NCBI RefSeq assembly: GCF_024519455.1
Contig: NZ_JALJRY010000041.1
Coordinates: forward strand, 30,657-94,656
Direction: 5' to 3'
Origin: Streptomyces sp. STR69
Lineage (GTDB): Bacteria > Actinomycetota > Actinomycetes > Streptomycetales > Streptomycetaceae
Length of the DNA: 64,000 bases
Below the pieces are notes generated by a model. It searched no databases, was not told the DNA's origin, and saw nothing but the letters and a program-made list of their open reading frames with translations. The translations under genes and the position numbers were made by a program. This document shows positions 17,777 to 26,753 of this stretch, in pieces; the stretch's first letter is position 1; the number at the start of each line of letters is the position of its first letter.

Positions 17777-18826
17777 GTGCTGAGCGTCCATGGGCCTAAA
17801 CGGCCAGTGGGCGATTTTTCTGAGCCAACGGTCCCAACAATAGATGAATTGGACCACTGTATCATTCATGCCCTGCGTATCGACGGTCGGGCGCCATTCA
17901 GCCGGATCGCCGAGGTTCTGGGCGTCTCCACACAAACAGTCGCCCGTCGTTACGGGCGGCTGAGCAGTGAGCTGTCGCTTCGCGTTGTCGGGGTGGCGAA
18001 TCCGCGGCAATCGTCGGCCGGGAAATGGATTCTGAGGCTCACGGCCAGCCCGAACACCGCTCAGAGTGTCGCGTACAGCCTGGCTCGGCGGGACGACACG
18101 ACCTGGGTGCGGCTCGTGTCAGGCGGAACCGAAATATGTTTCGTCATGAATTCCGCGGCGCACCATACGCTGCTGTTCCGCGAGATCCCTCGTGTGGCCA
18201 ACATCGCCGAGGTGTCGGCGCACCGCCTGCTGCACAACTATCTGGGCGGTCCCACCGCATGGCAGGGGCACACCAGCGCTCTCACCAAGGAGCAGCAGGA
18301 ACAGCTGCGCCGAGGACTCGACTCGTCGGATGAAGCTGACGAGCCCAAGCGCTCATCCCTGACCCAGGCGGACTGGCAGCTGCTGGCCGCGTTGCAGAAC
18401 AACGGCCGCATCAGCTACACGGACCTCGCCGCCGAGACCGGCCAGTCCTCCTCGACCATTACGCGGCGACTCGCCGCTTTGCAGGCCAGCGGCATGCTCA
18501 CCTTCGACGTCGAGATCAGCGCGGAGGTGTACGGCATCACCACGCAAGCCCTGCTGTGGATGTCCGTCGCCCCCGCGCACCTGAACCAGGTGGCGAACAC
18601 CCTGATCCAACACAAGGAACTGGCCTTCCTGGCCTCCACCACCGGCCCGACCAACCTGGTGGCCCTGGTCCTGTGCAAGAGTCCCAGTGAACTGCATGAC
18701 TATCTGGCCGACAGTCTCAGCATGCTGGACTCCATCCGCATGATCGAAACAAGTCCTGTCCAGAGGACCCTCAAATCCTGCAGTCCCTTCCTGCACAGCA
18801 GCCCCAGACGCAGTGATTCGGCCTGA
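17777..18826 (+). CDS. Bimodular Lrp/AsnC-family transcriptional regulator
   Basis: 349 residues, twice the usual length, made of two AsnC-like modules. The first helix-turn-helix is near residues 22-64 (ELDHCIIHALRIDGRAPFSR, STQTVARRYGRL) and the second near 195-240 (WQLLAALQNNGRISYTDLAA, SSSTITRRLAALQASG). Each is followed by a ligand-sensing-like domain. The GTG at 17777 is the furthest start giving a sensible protein; the ribosome site is weak. It is convergent with the phenazine operon and separated from it by a terminator. The location suggests a cluster-linked regulator that senses an amino acid or aromatic ligand, but no binding site was identified. Confidence 0.75.
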   Translation: MLSVHGPKRPVGDFSEPTVPTIDELDHCIIHALRIDGRAPFSRIAEVLGVSTQTVARRYGRLSSELSLRVVGVANPRQSSAGKWILRLTASPNTAQSVAYSLARRDDTTWVRLVSGGTEICFVMNSAAHHTLLFREIPRVANIAEVSAHRLLHNYLGGPTAWQGHTSALTKEQQEQLRRGLDSSDEADEPKRSSLTQADWQLLAALQNNGRISYTDLAAETGQSSSTITRRLAALQASGMLTFDVEISAEVYGITTQALLWMSVAPAHLNQVANTLIQHKELAFLASTTGPTNLVALVLCKSPSELHDYLADSLSMLDSIRMIETSPVQRTLKSCSPFLHSSPRRSDSA

Positions 18827-18834
18827 TGCGGGCT

Positions 18835-18867
18835 CCCTGGCTGAACTCCTGCCGAGTTCAGCCAGGG
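18835..18867. terminator. Bidirectional hairpin between regulator and phenazine operon
   Basis: A perfect 14-bp stem (18835-18848 with 18854-18867, arms starting CCCTGGCTGAAC) and a 5-base loop sit between two convergent genes. There is no long T run, which is common in Streptomyces. It probably ends transcripts from both sides. Confidence 0.7.
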
Positions 18868-18879
18868 GAAGCACGGCTG

Positions 18880-20394
18880 TCAGTCGTCGTAGACGAGGTG
18901 GGCGATGCGTTCGGCGAGCATGATCGTGGTCAGGTTGGTGACGCTGGAGGGCACGTACGGGATGATCGAGGCGTCCACGACACGCAGGGCGGCGAGTCCG
19001 TGCACGGCTCCGCGGGAGTCGACGACGGCCTGAGGCGAGTCGGCGGCACCCATGGGGGCGGTGGAGGTGGGGTGACCGTAGATGGAGAGGCTGGATTCGA
19101 TCACCCGCGTCAGTTCCTCGGCGTCGTCGGGCAGTTCGCGCGGCATCAGAAGCCCGGCGAGCGACGGCGCGAGTGCCGGGTCACGGGCCAGATCACGGGC
19201 GATTCGTACGCCTTCGAGCATGCGTCGGCGGTCGCGGTCGGTGCCGAGGTAGTTGTGGTCGATCAAGGGCTGGGCAAGCGGATCGCGGCCGGCGAGGCGC
19301 ACCGTGCCCTGCGCCTCGGGGAGCACGAGAGCCGTGGAGAGGGCGATGACGCCGCCGGCGGGCATGAACGGAGCGCCGTTGGGATGCACGGCGACGACGT
19401 TCAGGTCGAGTTCACCGTCCGCGGCCTCGCTGGAGGCGGTCCACAGCAGTGCGCCGAGGGCCGGAGCCATCTCCCCTCGCCCCGGGGCGAGGGCATAGAC
19501 CGCGGGGCAGAAAGGGTGGTCTTGCAGGTGTTGTCCGACGGGTAGGTCGGCGAGGGGCTCGATGCCGAGCGCCGCCAGTTCGCCGGCGGGGCCGATGCCG
19601 GAGCGCAGCAGGATCGCCGCGCTTCCGTAGGTCCCGGCAGAGAGGATCACCTCGTCGGCGTTGTGCACGGTCCCGTCGGCGGTGACCGCTCCGGTCGCCT
19701 TGCCACCGTGGAACAGGATCCGGTCGACGGTGACGGCACCGTGCACGCTGAGATTCGGGCGGGCGCGCACCTCAGGGGTGAGGTAGACCAGTGCGGTGTT
19801 CTGTCGGACCCCATCGAGGACGTTGACCGCGAAGGCTCCGACGCCGTCCTGCTCGGTACCGTTGAAGTCGGCGATCCGCTTGTGGCCACGGGCGACCGCG
19901 GCGTCGATGAAGGCACGATGCGCGGGGGTCAGATCGGAGTCGGCCAGTTGGCGCACGGGCATCGGCCCGCTTCGCCCGTGAAACTCGTCCTGGCCGGTGG
20001 GGGTGTTCTCCAGGGCACGGAAGTACGGCAGGACGTCGCTGAAGCTCCAGTCGTCGAGCCCGTTCTCGGCCCAGCGGGCGAAGTCGCGGGCGCGGGCGCG
20101 GAGGGCGGCGCCGGCGTTGACGGCGGAACTCCCGCCGATCACCTTGCCGCGCAGAGTGGCGATCTCGGGGCTCAGTCGCCCGCCCCGTGAGGTGTATCCC
20201 CAGTCGTGATCGAGATCGGCTATGCGGTTGGCGTCGAGCAGCGCGGTGGGGAACTGGGTGGGGCCGTAGTCCGGCCCGGCCTCAAGCAGCACGACGCGCC
20301 GGGCGGGGTTCGCGCTCAGGCGCGCGGCGAGCACCGCGCCGGCCGACCCGCCGCCGACGATCAGGACGTCGGCCGGTTCCACGGAGTGGGACAA
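18880..20394 (-). CDS. GMC-family flavin oxidoreductase (alcohol oxidase/dehydrogenase)
   Basis: 504 residues. An N-terminal FAD-binding loop is at VLIVGGGSAGAVLAARL (residues 10-26), followed by the GMC signatures GKVIGGSSAVNAGAALR and LILSAGTYGSAAILLRSGIGP-like sequence. The C-terminal block has the catalytic histidine in SIYGHPTSTAPMG and the conserved VVDASIIPYVPSSVTNLT. GMC enzymes oxidise primary alcohols to aldehydes. As the last gene of the phenazine operon, it may act on a hydroxymethyl group made by the upstream ligase/reductase pair. Start is a TTG at 20394 with AAGGGT upstream; a GTG at 20382 is the alternative but lacks a ribosome site. It begins 114 bases after the preceding gene. 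Confidence 0.8.
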   Translation of the reverse strand: MSHSVEPADVLIVGGGSAGAVLAARLSANPARRVVLLEAGPDYGPTQFPTALLDANRIADLDHDWGYTSRGGRLSPEIATLRGKVIGGSSAVNAGAALRARARDFARWAENGLDDWSFSDVLPYFRALENTPTGQDEFHGRSGPMPVRQLADSDLTPAHRAFIDAAVARGHKRIADFNGTEQDGVGAFAVNVLDGVRQNTALVYLTPEVRARPNLSVHGAVTVDRILFHGGKATGAVTADGTVHNADEVILSAGTYGSAAILLRSGIGPAGELAALGIEPLADLPVGQHLQDHPFCPAVYALAPGRGEMAPALGALLWTASSEAADGELDLNVVAVHPNGAPFMPAGGVIALSTALVLPEAQGTVRLAGRDPLAQPLIDHNYLGTDRDRRRMLEGVRIARDLARDPALAPSLAGLLMPRELPDDAEELTRVIESSLSIYGHPTSTAPMGAADSPQAVVDSRGAVHGLAALRVVDASIIPYVPSSVTNLTTIMLAERIAHLVYDD

Positions 20395-20508
20395 GGTAGG
20401 ACCCTTTCGATCTCGTTGGAGTTGGAGGAAGCGTCCCGGTGGCGAGCCGCCGCGGGCGACATCGGAACCGCGCTCACGGTGCGAACGTGAGCGTCGCCGG
20501 AACCACTT

Positions 20509-21900
20509 TCAGTGGCGGCCGACAGACACGGGGAGTCCGTTCCGGACAACGCCCTTGTTCCGCATGAGGAAGTCGGCGAGGTAGCCGTCGTGCGGTACCG
20601 ACGGGTCCATCCAGTAGGTGGGCCGGCTTCCCAGGTACAGGTTGCTGATGGTCGGCTCGTCGAGCAGGCGGTCGATGAGCTGGGTGTCGTGGGTCATCGC
20701 GTTGAGCACGAGCGTGTTCTTCAGCGGGTCCGTACCGGCCTCGGGTGTCCACGGCGCGATCCACACACAAGGGAACGGCAGTTCCACACCTGCTTGCGGA
20801 GCGGCCGGATCGTCGAGTTGGTGGACGGCCGGCAGCAACGCGGCGCTCCCGTCCCCGAGTTCGCCCACGACGCCGTCGCCGCCGAGCCAGGGCCGGGCGC
20901 CCGCTGCTTTCTTCAGCAGGTACGTTTCGATCGCCTTGGCGACCGCGACCGGCTGTACGGGGAGTACGGCCTTGTCGTCCTCGGGCGGCAGGGGGGTCGC
21001 GGTGGACAACCGCGCAGCGACCGCCTCGGCCAGCGGAGTCGGGTCGCCCTCCACAAAGACGGCTGTCGTGTTCACACATCCGGTCCCGCCGTGGCCGCTC
21101 ACGGATGCGACGATCACGTCCAGGTGGTCGCGCCAGTCCACGTCCGCCGTGATGAGGATCTTCGACCGACCCGGCCCCTGCGGCAGCACCGTCGCGGCCT
21201 CGCCGTACTTGCGGGTCACCTCCTCGCCGCCGTACACCATCCCCAGGTCGGCGCCGCGCAGAATGGCGTCGGCACCGGCGTGGTCGGTGGGCAGGAGCAC
21301 CACCTGATCGTCGGCGAATCCCGCGCTCCGCAGTGCCGTCACAAGCCGGTGCGGGGTGAAGGGATCGCGGCTCGACGGGCGGACCGCGACGCGGTAGCCC
21401 AGCGCCAGTGCCTCCGGCCAGATGCTGTGGGTGCCGGGATGGTTGCCCGCGGCGTGCACGGCGAACACGTCTCCGCGCCGTGTCCACACCGAACGGCCGG
21501 TCCGTGTCAGCGGATCGCGCCAGTTGTCGACCGCCCCCCGCGGACGCGCGTACTGGACGCTCGCATGAGCTTTCGCCACCCGCTCGGCGACCGTGGCGGT
21601 CGCCGTGACGACGGAGGAGATCGGGACTCCACCGACTCTGCTGACAGCGTGTTGATACTCCTCGACGGTCAGGCCGTCGATCGTCGCGGTCGCGAAGAGC
21701 TCGGCCGCACGGATCATCGCGTCGGCCCGTTCGTCGGCCGGCATGCCGCTGCCCCGGCGCAGCGCCGCCATGGTGCGGTTGACATACAACGGCGGCACGA
21801 GGCTCAGTTCCGCGAGGGCAGTGCCTGCCACATCGGTGACCGTCTGTATGTTCCTGGAGCGGTAGGCACCCGTTGCACCGAGCGCGGGCAGGTCGATCAT
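20509..21900 (-). CDS. LuxC-like acyl-CoA/acyl-adenylate reductase of the phenazine cluster (EhpG-type role)
   Basis: 463 residues of the ALDH-like acyl-CoA reductase (LuxC) superfamily. It has a cofactor-binding segment (FAVHAAGNHPGTHSIWPEAL), a segment GADLGMVYGGEEVTRKYG, and a candidate nucleophile cysteine in SGHGGTGCVNTTAVF. Its start overlaps the stop of the adenylating enzyme by one base (TGATG), so the two act together. In the D-alanylgriseoluteic acid cluster, EhpF and EhpG are proposed to convert phenazine-1,6-dicarboxylate to a 6-formyl acid through an activated intermediate. The gene pair here fits that role. Activity is inferred, not shown. Confidence 0.65.
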   Translation of the reverse strand: MIDLPALGATGAYRSRNIQTVTDVAGTALAELSLVPPLYVNRTMAALRRGSGMPADERADAMIRAAELFATATIDGLTVEEYQHAVSRVGGVPISSVVTATATVAERVAKAHASVQYARPRGAVDNWRDPLTRTGRSVWTRRGDVFAVHAAGNHPGTHSIWPEALALGYRVAVRPSSRDPFTPHRLVTALRSAGFADDQVVLLPTDHAGADAILRGADLGMVYGGEEVTRKYGEAATVLPQGPGRSKILITADVDWRDHLDVIVASVSGHGGTGCVNTTAVFVEGDPTPLAEAVAARLSTATPLPPEDDKAVLPVQPVAVAKAIETYLLKKAAGARPWLGGDGVVGELGDGSAALLPAVHQLDDPAAPQAGVELPFPCVWIAPWTPEAGTDPLKNTLVLNAMTHDTQLIDRLLDEPTISNLYLGSRPTYWMDPSVPHDGYLADFLMRNKGVVRNGLPVSVGRH

Positions 21901-23000
21901 CAGTAGACCCCCTCGATGACGTCCTCGTCCTCGAAGACCGCGACCGTGGAGATGTCGGCGACCGAGTCCCCGACCAGGCCGTTCACCTGAGGAATCCGCG
22001 TGGCGAGGTCACGTTCCAGGTTGCCGGGCAGCAGGAAGGACTTGCTGACGTGGTTGACCAGCACCCGGCCCCGCTCTCCGTAGGGCACCGGCTCAAGGCT
22101 CTTCGGATCTACGACCGTGAAGGTCACGTAGGGGGAGAACGAGTCGAAGACACACGGACCGTCGACGGATATCCCGGCACGCTCGCCCGCGACCCCGATG
22201 ATCATCGTGCTTCCGTACTCGCCGCACAGCGCGACCTCGGGGAACACCTCGGTCTTGAAGAGGTGCCGGGAGTCGGCGTCCATCTGAGTGCCTCCCCACC
22301 TGATGCACTTCACCCGCTCGTTCACCAGGGCGACCAACTTCTCGTCCCTGGACAGCCGTTCCAGCAGCGGGGGCGTGATGGTGAGCAGGCCGATGTCCTG
22401 CGTCCGCAGGACGTCGGCGGCCTGGTCGATGAGGTGCCGGCCGTAGGCGTCGACCTGCCCGAACTGACCGTCGGCGATGAGCCGCTTCACCCAGCGCGGA
22501 TCGAGGTCGATCGTGAAGCCGTGGCGGCCGTGCGTCACGGCGTGCTGCCGGAACAGGGTGCCCACGACGTGCGGTCCGGTCGGGATGATTCCGAGCCAGT
22601 TCCCTCCGCGCGGCACACCGTGGCGGTCCAGGTTCGCGTTGCTCCAGCTCACCATGCGATCGAGCCAGTCCCGCATCAGAACGACCCGCTTCGGGGCGCC
22701 GGTGGTGCCGCCGCTTTCGAAGAACCCGATCACGTCGGGCTGATTTCCGTATCCCCCGGGAATCAGGTCCTCGCCACGGACGTCACGAAGCTCCGCGGCC
22801 ATGTTCGGGAAGAGCCGGAGGTCTTCGTACGACTTGATATCGGCTCGCGGATCGAAGCCGAGACCGGCGGCTCGGTCCAGCCAGAACCTGCAGCCGGTCT
22901 CGGGATTGAAGTGCCACTCCATGGCGGCGCGGATGAACTCGTCCGGATCGGGCTGGACGTCGAATGGAAGATCCAGAATCTGTTCTGCGGTAAAGGGCAT
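21900..23000 (-). CDS. EhpF-like atypical adenylate-forming enzyme lacking the C-terminal domain
   Basis: 366 residues, much shorter than acyl-CoA ligases (about 500-550). The phosphate-binding A3 motif is ESGGTTGAPKRVV (about residues 109-121), and an A5-like motif is GEYGSTMIIG. The protein stops before the usual C-terminal lid domain. EhpF of Pantoea/Erwinia, a structurally studied ANL enzyme of phenazine tailoring, also lacks that domain. It probably activates one carboxyl of phenazine-1,6-dicarboxylic acid for the reductase encoded next. ATG at 23000 has a GGGAGAG site. It lies 51 bases after phzG and overlaps the reductase start by one base. Confidence 0.7.
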   Translation of the reverse strand: MPFTAEQILDLPFDVQPDPDEFIRAAMEWHFNPETGCRFWLDRAAGLGFDPRADIKSYEDLRLFPNMAAELRDVRGEDLIPGGYGNQPDVIGFFESGGTTGAPKRVVLMRDWLDRMVSWSNANLDRHGVPRGGNWLGIIPTGPHVVGTLFRQHAVTHGRHGFTIDLDPRWVKRLIADGQFGQVDAYGRHLIDQAADVLRTQDIGLLTITPPLLERLSRDEKLVALVNERVKCIRWGGTQMDADSRHLFKTEVFPEVALCGEYGSTMIIGVAGERAGISVDGPCVFDSFSPYVTFTVVDPKSLEPVPYGERGRVLVNHVSKSFLLPGNLERDLATRIPQVNGLVGDSVADISTVAVFEDEDVIEGVY

Positions 23001-23051
23001 TGTCTCTCCCTCATGGAAAGGGTCGGGTGTATCCGGGCACTGGAGTGGGGA

Positions 23052-23690
23052 TTACGGCTGCAGTCGGCTCGTACGCCACTCAAGCGAGTCGCGGTCATAG
23101 CGCAGCCTGCGGTGCAGCCGGTCCGAGCTCGCGCTCCAGAATTCGACGACGGCGGGCTGCAGCCGGTAGCCGACGAAGAACTCCGGCCGGGGCTGGGGCG
23201 ACCCGGTCAGTTCCAGGCTGCGTGCCCTGGCGCGCAGAGCCTCGACGTCCTCCAGTGGCTCACTCTGCCGGGTGACCGTCGACATGGCGTGCAACGGAAT
23301 CGCCCGGGCGGACCACAGGGCGTCCGACTCGGCGTCGGGCAGCAGCACGACTGGACCGGAGAGAATGATCTGCTGACCGGTCTCTCTCCAGTACAGCAAA
23401 CCCGACGCCCACCCCGTAGCAGCGAGTTCGCGTCCTTTCTGGCTGCACGTGTGGCTGGTGAACACCAGACCGAGGTCGGTGACCTCGGTGATGGCGACCA
23501 CCCGGTTGGAGGCACGGCCGCGGGCGTCCGCAGTGGCCAGCGCCAGCGCGGTGGGCTCGCGGACTCCGCTTTCCCGTGCCTCGGAAATCCAGCTGCGCAC
23601 CAGCTGGAGAGGATCCGACGGCGGCTCGTCGTACTCGGGGAAGGGGAGGTCGACCTTCCCGCTGAGGGACTCGAATTCACTTGCGTCCAT
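23052..23690 (-). CDS. phzG: PhzG, FMN-dependent pyridoxamine-5'-phosphate-oxidase-like phenazine oxidase
   Basis: 212 residues, the usual length. PhzG carries out oxidative aromatisation of the tricyclic intermediate late in phenazine synthesis. It has the PNPOx-like FMN-binding segment (TALALATADARGRASNRVVA), then FTSHTCSQKGRELAATGWAS and the C-terminal PHRLRYDR-like segment (RLHRRLRYDRDSLEWRTSRLQP in two pieces). ATG at 23690 is preceded by GGGGGAG. It lies 14 bases after phzF. The assignment rests on family resemblance plus its place among phzB-F. Confidence 0.85.
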   Translation of the reverse strand: MDASEFESLSGKVDLPFPEYDEPPSDPLQLVRSWISEARESGVREPTALALATADARGRASNRVVAITEVTDLGLVFTSHTCSQKGRELAATGWASGLLYWRETGQQIILSGPVVLLPDAESDALWSARAIPLHAMSTVTRQSEPLEDVEALRARARSLELTGSPQPRPEFFVGYRLQPAVVEFWSASSDRLHRRLRYDRDSLEWRTSRLQP

Positions 23691-23704
23691 GAAAGACTCC
23701 CCCG

Positions 23705-24538
23705 TTAGACATTGATTGTTCCCTCGGCGACCGCGACAGCGTGCCCGCCGACGTGCACCGAGTGAATTGACTCGCCGACCCCCTCGGCGGTCGCCCTCAT
23801 GACCGACGCGCGTCCCATTTCCACGCCCTGGGTAATTCTGATTTCCTGCCCGTATTCGGCGAACCCGTGTCTGGCCAGGTGAATCGCGAGAGGCCCGGCA
23901 GCGGAACCGGTCGCCGCGTCCTCGACCACACCGTAGGCGGGGGAGAACATCCGCGTTCGCCAACCCCCGTCCGCCTCGGCGAAGCAGTTGGCGGCCATAT
24001 CGGGGAAGCGCGAGAGGGCGCGATGATCCGGGTGGAGAGCGGAAAGCGCCCCAACGTCGCTCAACCCCACGAACACGTGCCGCGGCCCGTTGCGGTAGAT
24101 CTCGACCGGGGCCGTCGATGACCCGACCCCGAGTGCGGCCAGGAGGTCCGTGGCGAGATCGTAGGGCTTCCAACTGGGAACCGGCTGTTCCATCTGGACC
24201 CACGCGGCGCCGTCGCGGGTACCCAGCTCGAACGGGATGACCCCCATCGCGGTCTCCAGCCGCAGCCTGTCGCGTCCCCAGGTCCGACCGAGTGCGAAGG
24301 CCGTGCCGAGCATCGGGTGCCCGGCGAACGGCAGTTCGTTCACCGGGGTGAAGATCCTGATCCGTGCGTCGCCGTCCTGCTCGGCCGGCAGCACGAAGGT
24401 GACCTCGGAGAGGTTCATCTCCTTCGCGATGCGCTGCATCGTCTCACCGGTCAGATCCTCGCTGTCGAAGAAGACGGCGACCGGGTTGCCCAGCAGCGGC
24501 TCGCTGGCAAAGGCGTCTACGACCATGTATCGGTGCAT
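23705..24538 (-). CDS. phzF: PhzF, trans-2,3-dihydro-3-hydroxyanthranilate isomerase
   Basis: 277 residues. PhzF isomerises DHHA to the aminoketone that dimerises into the phenazine skeleton. Catalytic residues of the diaminopimelate-epimerase-like fold are in place: Glu45 in NLSEVTF, His74 in PFAGHPMLG, and Asp207 in EDAATGSAAGP (Asp208 in the Pseudomonas enzyme). The open frame extends upstream, but ATG at 24538 gives the canonical MHRYMVVDAF start. It shares one base with the stop of the small preceding gene (TAATG), so the genes are coupled. Confidence 0.95.
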   Translation of the reverse strand: MHRYMVVDAFASEPLLGNPVAVFFDSEDLTGETMQRIAKEMNLSEVTFVLPAEQDGDARIRIFTPVNELPFAGHPMLGTAFALGRTWGRDRLRLETAMGVIPFELGTRDGAAWVQMEQPVPSWKPYDLATDLLAALGVGSSTAPVEIYRNGPRHVFVGLSDVGALSALHPDHRALSRFPDMAANCFAEADGGWRTRMFSPAYGVVEDAATGSAAGPLAIHLARHGFAEYGQEIRITQGVEMGRASVMRATAEGVGESIHSVHVGGHAVAVAEGTINV

Positions 24539-24891
24539 TACCCGCGCTCCAGGGCTTGTGCCGGTACCGAGGGCCCGGCGGAGAAGGCGAGGCCGTGCGA
24601 GTCGATCCCCTCGGCCACCGCTGCGACGTCGAAGGCGGTGCGGTGGTCGGGTGCGTACCCGATCAGCTCGGCCGCCCGGTTGGGGGGCAGCTGCTGATCT
24701 GCCGGAACGTCCGAGTCCCACCACATGACCGCGCCCCAACGGCCGCGTTCACGGTCGGCGATCCACAGCTTCAGGCGCAGTCCCTTGACCTCGTGCCACG
24801 GCTCGACGGAGCCGTCACGAAGATCCTTCTCCAGGGATTCGACGGTCTGGTGGGACCTGGCCAGGTCCCACCAGACGACATCCACTCTCAT
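24538..24891 (-). CDS. Small unrecognised protein inside the phenazine operon (117 aa), possibly dimeric alpha/beta-barrel
   Basis: 117 residues locked between phzE (4-bp ATGA overlap) and phzF (1-bp overlap), so it is certainly translated with them. It is not one of the core phz proteins. The middle (LKLWIADRERGRWGAVMWWDSD) loosely resembles YdhR-type dimeric alpha/beta-barrel proteins, whose segment has the form LxWKxWxxxxxxxxxGGxYLF. That fold includes small monooxygenases and isomerases acting on aromatic or quinone substrates. No metal or flavin motif is seen. It may handle an unstable intermediate between PhzE and PhzF, or tailor the ring. Confidence 0.6.
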   Translation of the reverse strand: MRVDVVWWDLARSHQTVESLEKDLRDGSVEPWHEVKGLRLKLWIADRERGRWGAVMWWDSDVPADQQLPPNRAAELIGYAPDHRTAFDVAAVAEGIDSHGLAFSAGPSVPAQALERG

Positions 24892-26753
24892 CGGCCGAGC
24901 ACCCCCTGTATCGCCTCTCGGATGATGCGCGGGCCGTCGACGGTGAGCACCGACTCGGCGTGGAACTGAACCGAGGCGAAGCCCGGCCCGCGTAGCGCGT
25001 TCACCTCGCCGGTCTCCTGGTCTCGGCTCACCTCGACCACGCCGATCCCGTCGACGGTTCGCTTGCTCACCGCGCTGTGCGCGGCGAACGTGTTGTAGAA
25101 GCCCACTCGTTCGCGCACGCCGAACAGTTCGATCTCACGCTGTACGCCCTGGTTGGGTACCTCGCGGCGGTGCAGGTCGAAGCCGAGCTTCGTGCTGAGC
25201 ACCTGATGGCTCAGGCACACGGCCAGCATCGGCCGGCGACCCGCCAGCGCGGTGTCGATCGACTGCCGCAGCTTGGCGATCTTGGAGTGGGAGGTCATCC
25301 GCGGATCTCCCGGACCGGGACCGAAGACCGTCAGGTCGTAGGCCGCCACGTCGTACGGCTCGTCGAAGCGGCGGACCTTCACGGACAACCCCAGTGACCG
25401 CAACTGCTGGTCGAGCATCGCGGTGAAGGTGTCCTCCGCGTCCACGACCAGTGCCGTCATGCCGTCCAGCGAGGCCCCGGCCGACGGGTGGTCGCCCTTG
25501 TCCCGGAGCCAGAAGCCCGCGATCCCCTCGTTGCGGCGCTCCAGGGCGGCGCGGACCTCCGGGTTGGCCGCGTAGCCGGATGAACGGTCGGACTTGAGCG
25601 CGTTGAGCAGGGTCGCCAGCTTGCTGTGGGTCTCGGCGGCCTCGGCCATCGGGTCGGAGTGGCGCACCAGTGTGGCCCCCACGGAAATGTTCATCCGGCC
25701 GCCGGGATCGATGTCGGCCGTCCGGATCAGGATCGCCGAGTCGAGTGTCTGCTGTCCGGCCGCGTCCCGTCCGATCAGCGCGGCGACCCCGCTGTAATAG
25801 CCGCGTCCTTTCGGCTCGTGGCGCGAGATGACCTTGGCGGCGCTCTCCAGCGGGCTTCCCGTGACGGTCGGGGCGAACATCGTCTCGTGCAGGACCTCCC
25901 GCACATCGCGGCTGGTCCTGCCTTCGATCAGGTATTCGGTGTGCGCCAGCCGCGCCATTTCCTTCAGGTACGGCCCGTGGACGCGCCCCCCGTCATCGCA
26001 CAGCCGGGCCATCATCTTCAGTTCCTCGTCGAGGACCATGTAGAGCTCGTCGGTCTCCTTGACGTCGGCGAGGAACTCCATGACCCCCTGCAAGGTGGGG
26101 CCGCCGGACGGATACCGGTACGTGCCGCTGATCGGGTTCATGACGGCTGTGCCGCCGGCGAGCGAGATATGGCGCTCCGGTGTCGCACCGACGAGGGTGT
26201 TGCGGCCGGTGTGGATGATGAAGGTCCAGTAGGCCTTCTCCTCGCGCTCCAACAGCCGCCGGAAGAACGACAGGGCGCTGCTCAGGGAGTAGTCGCCGAT
26301 GTCCGCGACGAACGAGCGCTTCATCACGAAGTTGGCGCCCTCGCCGGTGCCGATCTCCTCGGTGACGATCTGACGCACCATCTGCGCATAGGCGGTGTCG
26401 TCCACGTCGAAGTGACCGTCGGCCAATTCTGTCGGGACCTGCGGGAAGCGGGCGAGCGCTGTGGCGACCGGCACGGTGTCGCGAGCGGTGAGGCTCATCG
26501 CGAGCAGGGGCGTGCCGTCGTCCCGCGCGGCGAAGCCGCGGTCGGCCAGCTGCCGGTAGGGGACGAGCACCAACGTGTCGAGCGCGGGACCCGGCCCGGA
26601 GTCGTCCGCCAACGGGATGTCGTCCAGCGACTTGTACTCGGTCACCCGGCCGGTCAGGATGTCCAGCCTGCCGGGGGAGCCGCTTTCGGGACGGTGGATG
26701 ATCGCGAAGGCGGGTAGTTCCAGCGCGAGAACCTGCTCAAGCAGTGCGCTCAT
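24888..26753 (-). CDS. phzE: PhzE, 2-amino-2-desoxyisochorismate synthase
   Basis: 621 residues, the usual fused form. The N-terminal two-thirds is the chorismate-binding (MST) domain, with NPISGTYRYP, LDEELKMMARLCDDGG and the GSPLESAAKVI-type block. The C-terminal third is a class I glutamine amidotransferase with FGPGPGDPR, the catalytic cysteine in LAVCLSHQVLS, and the His/Glu of the triad in VQFHAESV. It converts chorismate and glutamine to ADIC in the first committed step. ATG at 26753 overlaps the phzD stop as ATGA; the open frame upstream of it is not family-like. Confidence 0.95.
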   Translation of the reverse strand: MSALLEQVLALELPAFAIIHRPESGSPGRLDILTGRVTEYKSLDDIPLADDSGPGPALDTLVLVPYRQLADRGFAARDDGTPLLAMSLTARDTVPVATALARFPQVPTELADGHFDVDDTAYAQMVRQIVTEEIGTGEGANFVMKRSFVADIGDYSLSSALSFFRRLLEREEKAYWTFIIHTGRNTLVGATPERHISLAGGTAVMNPISGTYRYPSGGPTLQGVMEFLADVKETDELYMVLDEELKMMARLCDDGGRVHGPYLKEMARLAHTEYLIEGRTSRDVREVLHETMFAPTVTGSPLESAAKVISRHEPKGRGYYSGVAALIGRDAAGQQTLDSAILIRTADIDPGGRMNISVGATLVRHSDPMAEAAETHSKLATLLNALKSDRSSGYAANPEVRAALERRNEGIAGFWLRDKGDHPSAGASLDGMTALVVDAEDTFTAMLDQQLRSLGLSVKVRRFDEPYDVAAYDLTVFGPGPGDPRMTSHSKIAKLRQSIDTALAGRRPMLAVCLSHQVLSTKLGFDLHRREVPNQGVQREIELFGVRERVGFYNTFAAHSAVSKRTVDGIGVVEVSRDQETGEVNALRGPGFASVQFHAESVLTVDGPRIIREAIQGVLGR

